Source: Pyxidicoccus trucidator (lineage in GTDB: Bacteria > Myxococcota > Myxococcia > Myxococcales > Myxococcaceae). Taken from it: a DNA stretch of 64,000 bases. Location of the stretch: positions 340,322-404,321 of the forward strand of contig NZ_JAAIXZ010000001.1 of the NCBI RefSeq assembly GCF_010894435.1, written 5' to 3'. Shown here in pieces: positions 32,711 through 43,244 of the stretch (positions within the stretch are counted from its first letter, which is position 1; every line of letters begins with the position of its first letter). Position numbers and translations under genes: made by a program. Below the pieces are notes generated by a model, which saw nothing but the letters and a program-made list of their open reading frames with translations, searched no databases and was not told the DNA's origin.

Positions 32711-33307
32711 TCAGCGCGCGGAGCTGGCGCCTCCGCGCTCGGGGACGACCCACAGGTACAGGGTGCGGCCGCCCTCCTGGATTTCCTTGTCCGGCTTCCA
32801 GTCCCCCATGTCGAAGCCGTGGGACACGATGCGCGTGCCCGGCTTCAATTCGGACAGCAGCTTGGGCTTGAGGCGCTCGTTGACGGAGGGCAGCAGGTAG
32901 AGCGTCACCACGGTGGCGTCGCTGATGTCCGCGTCGAAGAGGTCGCCCTGGCGGAACTCCACCTGGTCCTCCACCTTCGCGCGGCGGGCGTTCTCATTGG
33001 CCTCGGTGATGCGCTCGGGATTGATGTCCACGCCCACCGCGCGCGACGCCCCATGCTCCCTCACGGCGGAGATGACGATGCGTCCATCTCCACTGCCCAG
33101 GTCATAGACGACGTCACCCGGCTTCACCTCCGCCAGCTTCAGCATGCCCGTCACCGCCTCCTCCGGCGTGGGGACGTAGGGCACCTCGGGGGCCTGGATG
33201 GCCACCGCGGAGGGCTCGGGCACCTGGACGGACTGGCGGACGGTGACGTCCTGCGCGGATGCCGTGGCACCCACCACGAGCGACAGGATGAGGGTGGACC
33301 GCTTCAT
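32711..33307 (-). CDS. Exported class I SAM-dependent methyltransferase
   Basis: A 198-residue protein with a clear Sec signal peptide (MKRSTLILSLVVGATASA) in front of a Rossmann methyltransferase domain: VVYDLGSGDGRIVISA is the SAM-binding motif, AVGVDINPERI the acidic loop, and GDLFDADISDATVV motif III. SAM is not normally available in the periplasm, so the signal is odd. Its start overlaps the stop of the upstream permease gene by 4 bp, so the two are coupled. It could methylate an envelope target, or the signal may be a membrane tether. Confidence 0.82.
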   Translation of the reverse strand: MKRSTLILSLVVGATASAQDVTVRQSVQVPEPSAVAIQAPEVPYVPTPEEAVTGMLKLAEVKPGDVVYDLGSGDGRIVISAVREHGASRAVGVDINPERITEANENARRAKVEDQVEFRQGDLFDADISDATVVTLYLLPSVNERLKPKLLSELKPGTRIVSHGFDMGDWKPDKEIQEGGRTLYLWVVPERGGASSAR

Positions 33308-34740
33308 GTGGCCTCCTTGGTTCGTTGCAGCCTGGGGGAGAGCCGCTGGCTGCCACGCGGCGTGCGGCGGGTGCGGGCCAGCTCCACGGCGAGCAGCACG
33401 GCGCCGGTGCCCAGCACGGCCAGCCCCGCCAGCGCGCCGGGCCCGGTGTAGGCCAGGCTCGAATAGAGGACGTACGCGCAGAGCCCGATGAAGAGCAGCG
33501 GCGTGAGCGGATACAGCGGCACGCGGAAGGGCCGGTGCACGCCCGGCTCGCGCACGCGCAGCACCAGGAGCGACACGCCCGTCAGCAGGAAGAAGAGCCA
33601 GAACACGGGCGCGGTGTACTCCACCATCGTCTGGAAGCCCTGGCGCGTCACCGTGCCCAGCCCCACCAGCGCCAGGGTGATGGCGCCCTGCACGAGCAGC
33701 GCGCGGGTGGGCGTGTTGGCCCGCGCGTGCCAGCGGCCCAGCCCGTTGAACAGCACGCTGTCGCAGCCAAAGGCATAGTGGGTGCGGGCGCCGGTGAGCA
33801 CCGTGGCGTTGGCGGAGGTGAGCGCGGAGATGGCGATGAGCACGCTGATGGCCACCGCGCCCCCCGTGCCCAATGCCCGCTTCATCAGGTCCGCGGCCAC
33901 CGCCTCCGAGCCCGCCATCCCCGCGTGTCCCAGGCCCCGCAGGTACGCCAGGTTGACCAACAGGTAGAGCGCCGTCACCACGCCGATGCTCACCAGCAGC
34001 GCCCACGCGAGGCTGCGCCGCGTGCCCTTCACCTCCGCTGACAGGTAGGCCACCTCGTTCCACCCGCCATAGGTGAGCAGGACGAAGACCATGGCCAGCC
34101 CCCACGACGCATTGGAGGAAGCAGCCGCCACGGGCGCCGGCACCGAGGGCGCGGGCGCGAGCAGCAGCCCCGCGACGATGACGGCTCCCACGCCCAGCAC
34201 CTCCAGCGCGGTGAGCAGGTTCTGCGTGCGCGTGCCCTGTCTCAGCCCGGCGATGTTCACCGCCGTGAGCCCCACCACCACCGCCGCCGCGTACACGGAG
34301 GTCGAGTACGGCCCGAGCGGGACGAGCTGCGAGGCGTAGTCTCCGAAGACGAAGGCCAGCAGCGCGATGGAGCCGGTGGGAATCACCGTCAGCCTCGCCC
34401 AGGCGAAGAGGAAGGCCGGCCCCCGCCCGAGTGCACGGTGGAGGTAGTGGTATTCCCCGCCCGGATGCGGCCACGCGCTGGCGAGCTCCGCGTAGCAGAG
34501 CGCGCCCACCAGCGAGGCGACGCCGCCCAGCAGCCACGCCAGCAGCATGGCGCCGCCGCTCGACGTCTGCGCCGCCACCAGCGACGGCGCCTTGAAGATG
34601 CCGGCGCCCAGGACGATGCCGACGGTGAGCGCCACCGTGTCGATGATGCGCAGCGAGGGCGAGGGAGCGGCCGGGCCTCCCAGGGGAGCAGGCGCTTCCG
34701 CTGCGCGCTGTCCGCTCGCCACTACCTGCTGCTCCCGCAT
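33304..34740 (-). CDS. APC-family amino acid permease
   Basis: A 478-residue inner-membrane protein with about 12 hydrophobic helices. IDTVALTVGIVLGAGIFKAP is the helix-1 signature of amino acid/polyamine permeases, and the helices up to LAVLGTGAVLLAVELART are typical of the LAT/APC group. The start MREQQVVA at 34740 was preferred to a codon 16 residues upstream. It is translationally coupled to the exported methyltransferase behind it. Substrate unknown. Confidence 0.88.
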   Translation of the reverse strand: MREQQVVASGQRAAEAPAPLGGPAAPSPSLRIIDTVALTVGIVLGAGIFKAPSLVAAQTSSGGAMLLAWLLGGVASLVGALCYAELASAWPHPGGEYHYLHRALGRGPAFLFAWARLTVIPTGSIALLAFVFGDYASQLVPLGPYSTSVYAAAVVVGLTAVNIAGLRQGTRTQNLLTALEVLGVGAVIVAGLLLAPAPSVPAPVAAASSNASWGLAMVFVLLTYGGWNEVAYLSAEVKGTRRSLAWALLVSIGVVTALYLLVNLAYLRGLGHAGMAGSEAVAADLMKRALGTGGAVAISVLIAISALTSANATVLTGARTHYAFGCDSVLFNGLGRWHARANTPTRALLVQGAITLALVGLGTVTRQGFQTMVEYTAPVFWLFFLLTGVSLLVLRVREPGVHRPFRVPLYPLTPLLFIGLCAYVLYSSLAYTGPGALAGLAVLGTGAVLLAVELARTRRTPRGSQRLSPRLQRTKEAT

Positions 34741-35088
34741 GGTGTCGCTCCGAGCGCCGGGGTGTCTGCTGCACGCCACAAGCTGCACCTGCGGTATGGG
34801 TCCGGGGAGACATGAGACTTCGGGTCACCTGTCCCCCACCCTTGCGCCATGGGGCTCCGCCGCGCGCACGTAGGGGAGGCACCACAGGCGACCGGGCGGG
34901 CCTCCGACTCCCGCGCGCCCCGGCCCCGAGGTCTGGGTTCCTGGCGCCCCGGCGCGGCCGTCTCACGGTGCCCGCCATCGGCTGCGAGGCCTGATGGAGC
35001 GATGGCGCGGACGGAGCTCCAGCGATGGAGTGGCCGGGGCTGGCATCCGCGCGGCGGCACCGGTGAGAAGGTCTATGCTGGGCCCGCC
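34741..35088. other. Divergent intergenic region without evident gene
   Basis: The 348 bp between the permease and the AmpG-like gene should hold two divergent promoters. Open frames here have poor codon character. I see no strong dyad, riboswitch-like fold or RNA gene. Confidence 0.5.
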
Positions 35089-36348
35089 ATGAGACTTCCG
35101 CCGCCCCGGCTGCTGCTGCTGAGCATGCTCTATCTCGTGCAGGGCATGCCCTACGGCTTCCAGACGACCGCGCTGCCCGTGTTCCTGCGCACCCGCGAGG
35201 TGCCGCTCATGGCCATCGGGTTCGTCGGGGCGCTGGCGCTGCCGTGGGCACTCAAGGCCCTGTGGGCCCCGCTGGTGGACCGGTATGGCTCGGCCCGCCT
35301 CGGTCGGCGCAGGTCGTGGATCCTCCCCATGCAGCTGGGGCTGGCGGCGAGCGCCGTCGTCGCCGCCTTCGCGGCCTCCCGCGAGTCCCTGTCCCTGCTG
35401 CTCGGGATGGTGTTGCTGATGAACCTCTTCGCCGCCACGCAGGACATCGCGGTGGACGGCTTCGCCGTGGACACGCTGCGGCCGACCGAGCTGGGCCTGG
35501 GCAACACCGCGCAGGTGGTGGGCTACAAGCTTGGGATGATGGTTGCCGGAGGCGGAATCATGGCGTGGACCGGCAACCGCATCGGCTGGCCGGGCATGCT
35601 GCTCGCCATGGCGGCGCTGAGCCTGGCCGCGTTCGCGGTGATGCTCTTCGTGCGTGAGCCTCCACCTCGGGACACCTCCCCGACCGAGCCGTCCTCGCAG
35701 CTGAGCTGGGCGGAGGTCTTCGGGCGGCTCAAGCAGGCCCTGCTGCTCCCGGGCACCGTGTGGCTGCTGCTCTTCATCGGCACGTACAAGCTGGGCGAGA
35801 GCATGTCGGACGTGCTCTACAAGCCGTTCCTCGTCGACTCCGGCATTCCCCCCGAGCGCATCCTCCTGTGGGTCAGCACGTGGGGCACGCTGGCCTCGCT
35901 CCTCGGCTCCGCGGCGGGAGGACTGCTGGCGGCCCGACTGCCACTGCTCGGCGCGGTGGGCCTCACCGCCGCGCTGCGGGTGGTGCCGCTGGTGGGGCGG
36001 TGGCTGCTCGCGACGACTGGTGTCACCGACTCCGCCGTCATCGGCATCACCCTGGCCGAGGAGTTCTTCGGCGGCGCGCTCACCGTGGCCATGTTCGCCT
36101 TCATGATGTCGCGCGTGGACCGCCGCATCGGCGCCACGCACTACACCCTGCTGGCCAGCCTGGAGGTCTGGGGCAAGGCGCCCGCGGGGCCGCTCGCGGC
36201 CTGGCTCGCGGACCCGAAGTACGGCCTGGGCCTGGGCTACGCGCGCGTCTTCCTGCTCGGCACCGTCCTGTCCGTGGCCTTCCTCGCACTGCTGCTGCCG
36301 ATGCGACGCCAACGCCGCGCCGAGACCTCGGCCCAGGCCGCGACCTGA
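35089..36348 (+). CDS. AmpG-like MFS transporter (PAT family)
   Basis: A 419-residue membrane protein with 12 helices. The N-terminus LYLVQGMPYGFQTTALPVFL and KALWAPLVDRYG match AmpG and other peptide/acetyl-CoA transporters (PAT family); QDIAVDGFAVDTL is the usual helix-4 motif. AmpG brings muropeptides into the cytoplasm for cell-wall recycling, so that is the best guess. The ATG at 35089 gives the typical short N-terminus. It stands alone and is divergent from the APC permease. Confidence 0.85.
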   Translation: MRLPPPRLLLLSMLYLVQGMPYGFQTTALPVFLRTREVPLMAIGFVGALALPWALKALWAPLVDRYGSARLGRRRSWILPMQLGLAASAVVAAFAASRESLSLLLGMVLLMNLFAATQDIAVDGFAVDTLRPTELGLGNTAQVVGYKLGMMVAGGGIMAWTGNRIGWPGMLLAMAALSLAAFAVMLFVREPPPRDTSPTEPSSQLSWAEVFGRLKQALLLPGTVWLLLFIGTYKLGESMSDVLYKPFLVDSGIPPERILLWVSTWGTLASLLGSAAGGLLAARLPLLGAVGLTAALRVVPLVGRWLLATTGVTDSAVIGITLAEEFFGGALTVAMFAFMMSRVDRRIGATHYTLLASLEVWGKAPAGPLAAWLADPKYGLGLGYARVFLLGTVLSVAFLALLLPMRRQRRAETSAQAAT

Positions 36349-36365
36349 GGACCCACGCAGGGGGC

Positions 36366-36404
36366 GGTTGCACTCCCGTGACAACACCCTGTCTGTAATT
36401 TCCC
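36366..36404. promoter_or_regulatory. Element shared with the pxpAB upstream region
   Basis: GGTTGCACTCCCG at 36366-36378 and TGTAATTTCCC at 36394-36404 match motifs at 10788-10800 and 10850-10860 in the same order. A small hairpin (GTGAGCC-CCT-GGCTCAC, 36480-36496) then lies just before the GAGAGG ribosome site of the downstream gene. Confidence 0.3.
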
Positions 36405-36510
36405 GCGACACAGGAATGTCGCGAGAGCCGTGTCAGTCAGGCGTGTTAACTGCGGGCCGCAGCACTCCCCCCCCCACCCGTGAGCCCCTGGCTCACGAGA
36501 GGTCCACCGC

Positions 36511-37278
36511 ATGTCCATCTCATCCCTGAAGTCACTCCTGAGCGGCGCCGTCCTCCTGGCCTCGTCCGCCGCCTTTGCTGGCAGCGCCACCACCATCCCC
36601 GCCTTCGACGCGAAGATTGCCACCGCCCGTGGCTCCTCCAGTCCCGGCGGCACCACCATCAACCGCGCGGAGATGCAGGGCGCGGTGGACGTCTTCCTCC
36701 AGGACGACGGCCAGGTGGACTCGGCCGAGCGTGCCCACCTGACCCCGAAGCTGAGCAACACCACCTTCCTTACCGGCATCACCGGCTCGGCCAGGAAGCT
36801 CCTCAGCGACTTCCACGAACTGAACGACGCGGCCACCGTCGCCGCGCCGCTGGGCAACTTCCCCGTGGCGCAGACGCCCGCCGTGCTGTTCGGCGCCACT
36901 GGCTCGCTCGCCGCCAACACCGAGATTCGCGAGGGCTACATCCCCAACGGCCAGGGCGTGGCCAACCAGGCCACGCTGGTGGAGACCTTCAACGCCAACG
37001 CCATGTACGGCAAGACGGTGGACCACTTCACGCCCATCACCACGCAGGAGCTCATCAAGGTGCTCGGCACGCAGTACCTCCACACCAAGGCCACCCCGGA
37101 CGAGGTGGACGGCGCGGTGACGTACATCCAGCAAATCTCCCGCAACAGCGACCGGCTCTACTTCGCGTCCTGGGCCTACAGCTACCACAGCGGCTACACC
37201 ACGGGTTTCGTCGTGGCGGCGGTGAGCAGCGACCGGCGCTTCGTGCGGTTCGTGGACGTGCTGACCTACGGCGAGTAG
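36511..37278 (+). CDS. Secreted hypothetical protein
   Basis: A 255-residue protein with a Sec signal peptide (LKSLLSGAVLLASSAAFA, cut after AFA). The mature domain is mixed alpha/beta with an EF-hand-like stretch (FLQDDGQVDSAERAHL), and a C-terminal block (SDRLYFASWAYSYHSGYTTG, then FVRFVDVLTYGE). No cysteine and no membrane helix, so it is likely periplasmic or secreted. The ATG at 36511 follows GAGAGG. Function unknown. Confidence 0.8.
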   Translation: MSISSLKSLLSGAVLLASSAAFAGSATTIPAFDAKIATARGSSSPGGTTINRAEMQGAVDVFLQDDGQVDSAERAHLTPKLSNTTFLTGITGSARKLLSDFHELNDAATVAAPLGNFPVAQTPAVLFGATGSLAANTEIREGYIPNGQGVANQATLVETFNANAMYGKTVDHFTPITTQELIKVLGTQYLHTKATPDEVDGAVTYIQQISRNSDRLYFASWAYSYHSGYTTGFVVAAVSSDRRFVRFVDVLTYGE

Positions 37279-37295
37279 CCGCCGTCAGGTGACAC

Positions 37296-37336
37296 CTCCG
37301 GCCGGAAGGCGCAGGTCTCGCGCCTTCCGGCCGGAG
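37296..37336. terminator. Perfect 17-bp hairpin terminator
   Basis: The arms 37296-37312 and 37320-37336 are perfect complements (CTCCGGCCGGAAGGCGC on the left) around a 7-base loop. It lies between convergent genes, so it can stop both transcripts. No T tract. Confidence 0.7.
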
Positions 37337-37348
37337 CCGCCCCAGGGC

Positions 37349-37741
37349 TCAGGCCCGCGACAGCCGCCGCCAGCTCACGCCGGCGACGAGGAGCGCCGCA
37401 GCAGCGGGAAGCCCCCATGGAAGGGACCTCCGCAGCCGGTGCTCCCACACGTCCACCCGGTCCGCGAGCAGCAGCATCATCCAGTGCCGCGGCAGGTGGT
37501 CCGGGTAGCTGTAGGCCGTCTTGCGCAGCAGCCCGCTCAGCCCCTTGGGAGGCTGCGCCGTGCCGTACACCGGCGGCATGTGCTTGCGCCCCGCGTGCTT
37601 GAACACCGGCACGTCCGCGTGCTGCGGCGTAATCGGCGCGCGCGCGCCGGCCAGCGGCTGCGCTTGCGTCTCCATGGGGACGCCGGGGCGGTCTCCAGGC
37701 TCCAGGTCCGCGGCGGCGCCGGGAATCGGTCTATCGGGCAT
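37349..37741 (-). CDS. Small membrane-anchored hypothetical protein
   Basis: A 130-residue protein with a Pro-rich N-terminal half (ADVPVFKHAGRKHMPPVYG), a conserved-looking LSGLLRKTAYSYPDHLPRHW, and a single C-terminal helix (GLPAAAALLVAGVSW) with an RRLSRA tail. It belongs with the alcohol dehydrogenase upstream: an ATG at 37774 overlaps that gene's stop, but the ATG at 37741 has a perfect AGGAGG and is used here. It is probably an inner-membrane partner of the enzyme. Not recognised. Confidence 0.7.
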   Translation of the reverse strand: MPDRPIPGAAADLEPGDRPGVPMETQAQPLAGARAPITPQHADVPVFKHAGRKHMPPVYGTAQPPKGLSGLLRKTAYSYPDHLPRHWMMLLLADRVDVWEHRLRRSLPWGLPAAAALLVAGVSWRRLSRA

Positions 37742-37770
37742 GGCTCGTCGCCTCCTCTTCGTTGTCGTCG

Positions 37771-38922
37771 TCATGCGTGGCCGTGGGGGCTGAGGACGCA
37801 CTTGATGCACCCGTCCCGCTTCTGCGCGAACAGGTGGTACGCCTCCGGCGCCTGCTCCAGCGAGAAGCGGTGGGAGATGATGGCCTTGGCATCCACGCGA
37901 CCGCTGCGGATGTGCTCCAGCAGGCGCGGCATGTAGCGGCGCACGTTGCACTGGTTCATCCGCAGCGTGAGCCCCTTGTTCATCGCCGTGCCGATGGGGA
38001 TGAAGTTCCACGGCGGGCCATACACGCCGACGATGGAGACGTTGCCACCCTTGCGCACGGCGTTGATGCACCAGGTGAGCACCGTGGGCGCGCCGGCCTC
38101 CAGCTTCAGGCCCAGGCCCAGCACGCGGTGCGCCCGCGAGCCCTCCGCCTCCATGCCCACCGCGTCGATGCAGACGTCCGGGCCGCGGCCGTCGAACATC
38201 TCCTTGAGGGAGAGCACGACGTCGTCCACCTCCTTGAAGTTCACCGTCTCCACCTTCGCGAAGTGCGCGGCGAAGGCCAGGCGCTCCGGCACGTGGTCCA
38301 CCGCCACCACGCGGCCCGCGCCCATCAGCCACGCGGACTTCATGGCGAACAGGCCCACCGGGCCGGCGCCGAACACCACCACCGTCTCGCCGCCCTTGAT
38401 TTCGCCCATCTCCGCGCCCTGGTAGCCGGTGGGGAAGATGTCGCTGAGGAAGAGGACGGACTCGTCGTCCATGTCGTCCGGAATCTTCATGGGCCCCACG
38501 TCCGCGAAGGGCACGCGCACGTACTCGGCCTGTCCCCCGTCGAAGCCGCCGGTGGTGTGCGAGTAGCCGAACACGCCGCTGGCCACGTCGCTGGCCGGGT
38601 TGCTGTTCTCACAGTTCCCCGTGAGGCCGCGCTGGCAATAGAAGCAGGTGCCGCAGGAGATGTTGAAGGGCACCACCACCCGGTCGCCCTTCTTGAGCTG
38701 TGACACCTCGCTGCCCGTCTCCACCACCTCGCCGGTGAACTCGTGGCCGAAGGTACAGCCCACCCGCGTGTCCGGGACGAGCCCGTGCAAGAGGTGCAGG
38801 TCCGAACCGCAGATGGCCGCGCGAGTCACCTTGAGGATGACGTCCTGCGGGTGCTCCAAGCGGGGGTCCGGCTTGTTCTCCACTTTGACCCGGTAGGGTC
38901 CCTGGTAGGTCAGTGCGCGCAT
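37771..38922 (-). CDS. Zinc-dependent alcohol dehydrogenase family protein
   Basis: A 383-residue medium-chain dehydrogenase. Catalytic zinc ligands Cys38, His60 and Glu61 (ICGSDLH, FGHEF), structural-zinc cysteines 90, 93, 96 and 104 (CGTCFYCQRG..C), and the NAD loop VVFGAGPVGLFAM are all present. The extra insertion around SNPASDVASGVFGYSHTTGG resembles glutathione-independent formaldehyde dehydrogenases, so aldehyde detoxification is possible; threonine dehydrogenase-like activity cannot be excluded. A small membrane protein gene follows at once. Confidence 0.9.
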   Translation of the reverse strand: MRALTYQGPYRVKVENKPDPRLEHPQDVILKVTRAAICGSDLHLLHGLVPDTRVGCTFGHEFTGEVVETGSEVSQLKKGDRVVVPFNISCGTCFYCQRGLTGNCENSNPASDVASGVFGYSHTTGGFDGGQAEYVRVPFADVGPMKIPDDMDDESVLFLSDIFPTGYQGAEMGEIKGGETVVVFGAGPVGLFAMKSAWLMGAGRVVAVDHVPERLAFAAHFAKVETVNFKEVDDVVLSLKEMFDGRGPDVCIDAVGMEAEGSRAHRVLGLGLKLEAGAPTVLTWCINAVRKGGNVSIVGVYGPPWNFIPIGTAMNKGLTLRMNQCNVRRYMPRLLEHIRSGRVDAKAIISHRFSLEQAPEAYHLFAQKRDGCIKCVLSPHGHA

Positions 38923-39027
38923 CGAACGGTGTTCCTCCGTCCTTTACGGGTGAGGATGCACACCGCCCGGGGCAAGGCACGGAGCACTCACGGCCGTCGC
39001 TCGGCCGGCTGCTTCGCGCCGTCCTCC

Positions 39028-39699
39028 TCAGGGCTTGAAGGACTCCGGCGGCAGCTCCGTGGCGCGCCACAGGTACCAGCTGGCCACCGTGCGCCAGGGC
39101 CGCCAGCGCTCACCGTGCGCCAGCAGCTCCTTCGGACTGGGCATGTCCTTCAGGCCATAGGCGAGCATGAAGCCCTTGCGCACGCCATAGTCGTCCACCG
39201 GCAGCACGTCCGGCCGGCCGAGCCGGAAGATGAGCAGCATCTCCACCGTCCACTGACCGATGCCGCGCACCTGCGTGAAGTGCTCGATGAGGGCCGCGTC
39301 GTCCATGCGCCGCACGCGCGCCAGCGGCGGCACCGTGCCCTCCAGCGTCTTGAGCGCCAGGTCCCGCATCGCGGCCAGCTTGTTGGCGGACAGGCCCGCC
39401 GCGCGCAGCTCCGCGTCCGGCACGGCCATCAGCGCCTGGGGCGTGAAGCGCCGCCCCTGCCCCACGCGCTCGCACACGCGCCCGAAGATGGTGGCGGCCG
39501 CGCGGCCATGGAGCTGCTGGTAGACGATGGAGCGCGCCAGCGCCGCGAAGGGGCTGTGCAGCGGGCTGAGCTCGAGCCGGAAGGGGCCCACCCGCTTCAT
39601 CAGCGAGCCCAGCACCGGGTCCGCCCGCACCAGGGCACGGCGGACCGCGGGGGTGAAGTCTTCGGGAAGGCGCGGGGCGACAGGGGCGGGACGGGGCAT
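39028..39699 (-). CDS. DNA-3-methyladenine glycosylase II (HhH-GPD, AlkA-like)
   Basis: A 223-residue base-excision enzyme that removes alkylated bases. The helix-hairpin-helix is VRGIGQWTVEMLLIFRLG, followed by DVLPVDDYGVRKG with the catalytic Asp; SIVYQQLHGRAAATIFGRV is the substrate-pocket helix. No iron-sulfur cluster, in line with AlkA rather than MutY/Nth. The start at 39699 (MPRPAPVAPRLP) is used; a codon 12 residues earlier is possible. It is a single gene. Confidence 0.9.
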   Translation of the reverse strand: MPRPAPVAPRLPEDFTPAVRRALVRADPVLGSLMKRVGPFRLELSPLHSPFAALARSIVYQQLHGRAAATIFGRVCERVGQGRRFTPQALMAVPDAELRAAGLSANKLAAMRDLALKTLEGTVPPLARVRRMDDAALIEHFTQVRGIGQWTVEMLLIFRLGRPDVLPVDDYGVRKGFMLAYGLKDMPSPKELLAHGERWRPWRTVASWYLWRATELPPESFKP

Positions 39700-39757
39700 G
39701 GGGAGGCATGCTGCCGCCCCCGCCGTCCCGCGCAACCCGATTCTTGTCCGCGACGCC

Positions 39758-40246
39758 TCAGATGGGCGCGGCGTGGTCCGTCTGGGCGGAGACCTGGGCG
39801 CGCGGCTCGTTCTCCATCAGCTCCTCGAACTCCTGCTGCATCTGGACGCCCAGGTCCTCGAGCTGCTCCTTGGAGAGAAGCTTGCGGACCTTCTTGAAGA
39901 GGTCGCCCTCCTCCTCCTCCACGTGGTGCTCTATCTGCTCCTGGAGCACCTGCATCTTCGCGTCGAACTCCTCGTCGGAGGCCTCCATGTCCAGCAGGTC
40001 GGCCATGATGCGCTTGGCGGAGAGGTGCTCCTCGGTGGCCTCGCGCAGCAGGTCCTCGGTGTCCTCGGCCTTGGCCGCCGGATAGAAGTACTGCTCCTCG
40101 ATGGAGGCGTGCGCGCTGAGCCGGTCGGCGATGGCCTCGAACAGCTCCTGCCGCTTCTCGTCGGCGTGATCGGCGAGCTTTCCGTACTGCTTGAAGAGCT
40201 TCTTCACCTCGTCGTGCTGCTGCTTCAAGAGGTCGAGTGCGTTCAT
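39758..40246 (-). CDS. Hemerythrin-domain protein
   Basis: A 162-residue helical protein. Iron ligands are spaced as in hemerythrin HHE domains: His in LLKQQHDEV, HASIEEQYFYP with His and Glu, EEHLSAKRIM and EQIEHHVEEEE. It probably binds O2 or NO, or repairs iron centres, in the cytoplasm. The C-terminal 30 residues are acidic and helical. It stands alone; the 239-bp gap to 40486 behind its start must contain divergent promoters and shows nothing else. Confidence 0.9.
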   Translation of the reverse strand: MNALDLLKQQHDEVKKLFKQYGKLADHADEKRQELFEAIADRLSAHASIEEQYFYPAAKAEDTEDLLREATEEHLSAKRIMADLLDMEASDEEFDAKMQVLQEQIEHHVEEEEGDLFKKVRKLLSKEQLEDLGVQMQQEFEELMENEPRAQVSAQTDHAAPI

Positions 40247-40485
40247 GGGCCCAAGCTAGGAATGGAGCGTGGGTGCGATAACCCAGCGCGTTGGCCGCGA
40301 GCGCCTGCCCGCCTGCCCAGCTTCAGGGCCTTTGAGATGTGTACGAACGGACAGTGTCGGCCCCCGGGTGTTCGCAAGTCACGGTGGCCGGGAAGCGATT
40401 CTGGGGAGACCTGCTTCCCCGCGTTACAAGACGGTCAGGCGTGGGCCGGAAGCCACCACCCGCCGCGAGCCCAGGAGCCCTACGG

Positions 40486-40704
40486 ATGCCCGTGGAAAGA
40501 ACGGCCGGAAGCACCAGCCTCGTCGATGTCCTGGACCGGGTGCTGGACCGCGGCCTGCGGTGGGACCCGAGCGTCCGCGTGCTGCCGGGACGGGCCTCCC
40601 CGCCCTGGAGCGCCGAGCGCATCGTGGTGACATTCATGGATGTGAGGACCGACGACCCCCCTGCCCCTGGAGACGCTCCACGGGCCCCTTCCCCTGGAGC
40701 CTGA
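40486..40704 (+). CDS. GvpA/J-like gas vesicle family protein, degenerate
   Basis: A 72-residue protein whose first half matches gas vesicle protein GvpA/Gvp[21 protein letters not shown] then [12 protein letters not shown] aligns with the GvpA pattern S-SL-(A/V)(E/D)V(L/I)DR(V/I)LDKG..(D)-W(V/A)RV, and [14 protein letters not shown] with its EAR-VV-ASV-T strand. The hydrophobic SLVGIE strand between them is replaced by a Pro/Gly stretch and the tail is Pro-rich, so it is unlikely to build a vesicle wall. The ATG at 40486 has AGGAG. It is 4 bp ahead of a histidine kinase gene. Confidence 0.65.
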   Translation: MPVERTAGSTSLVDVLDRVLDRGLRWDPSVRVLPGRASPPWSAERIVVTFMDVRTDDPPAPGDAPRAPSPGA

Positions 40705-40708
40705 CGCA

Positions 40709-42825
<2,117 letters not shown>

Positions 42826-42829
<4 letters not shown>

Positions 42830-43236
42830 CCAACCCCTCTCCGACTCTCAAGCCGCTCGTGCTGGTCGTCGACGACTACCAGGATGCCCGGGAGATGTAC
42901 GCCGAGTACCTCGAGTTCTCCGGCTTCCGCGTGGCCGAGGCGAAGAACGGGCAGGAGGCGTTGGACAAGGCCTTCGAGCTGCGGCCGGACATCATCCTGA
43001 TGGACCTGTCGCTGCCCATCATCGACGGCTGGGAGGCGACGCGGCGGCTGAAGAACGATGACCGCACGCGCACCATCCCCGTGGTGGCCCTCACCGGCCA
43101 TGCGATGACGGGCCAGTCCGACGAGGCGAAGGGCGCGGGCTGCGACTCCTTCGTCACCAAGCCATGCCTCCCGGACGCGCTCGTGGACGAGGTCCGGCGC
43201 GTCCTCGCCACACGCGGAGGCCCCCAGCCAGGGTGA
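42826..43236 (+). CDS. Single-domain response regulator
   Basis: A 136-residue receiver protein with no output domain. LVLVVDDYQ gives the acidic pocket, Asp60 in [10 protein letters not shown] is the phosphorylation site, and [10 protein letters not shown] has the conserved Lys. Its ATG overlaps the kinase stop (ATGA), so it is certainly the kinase's partner. It must act through protein contact, possibly with the GvpL/F protein encoded next. Confidence 0.92.
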
Positions 43237-43244
43237 GACGCACG

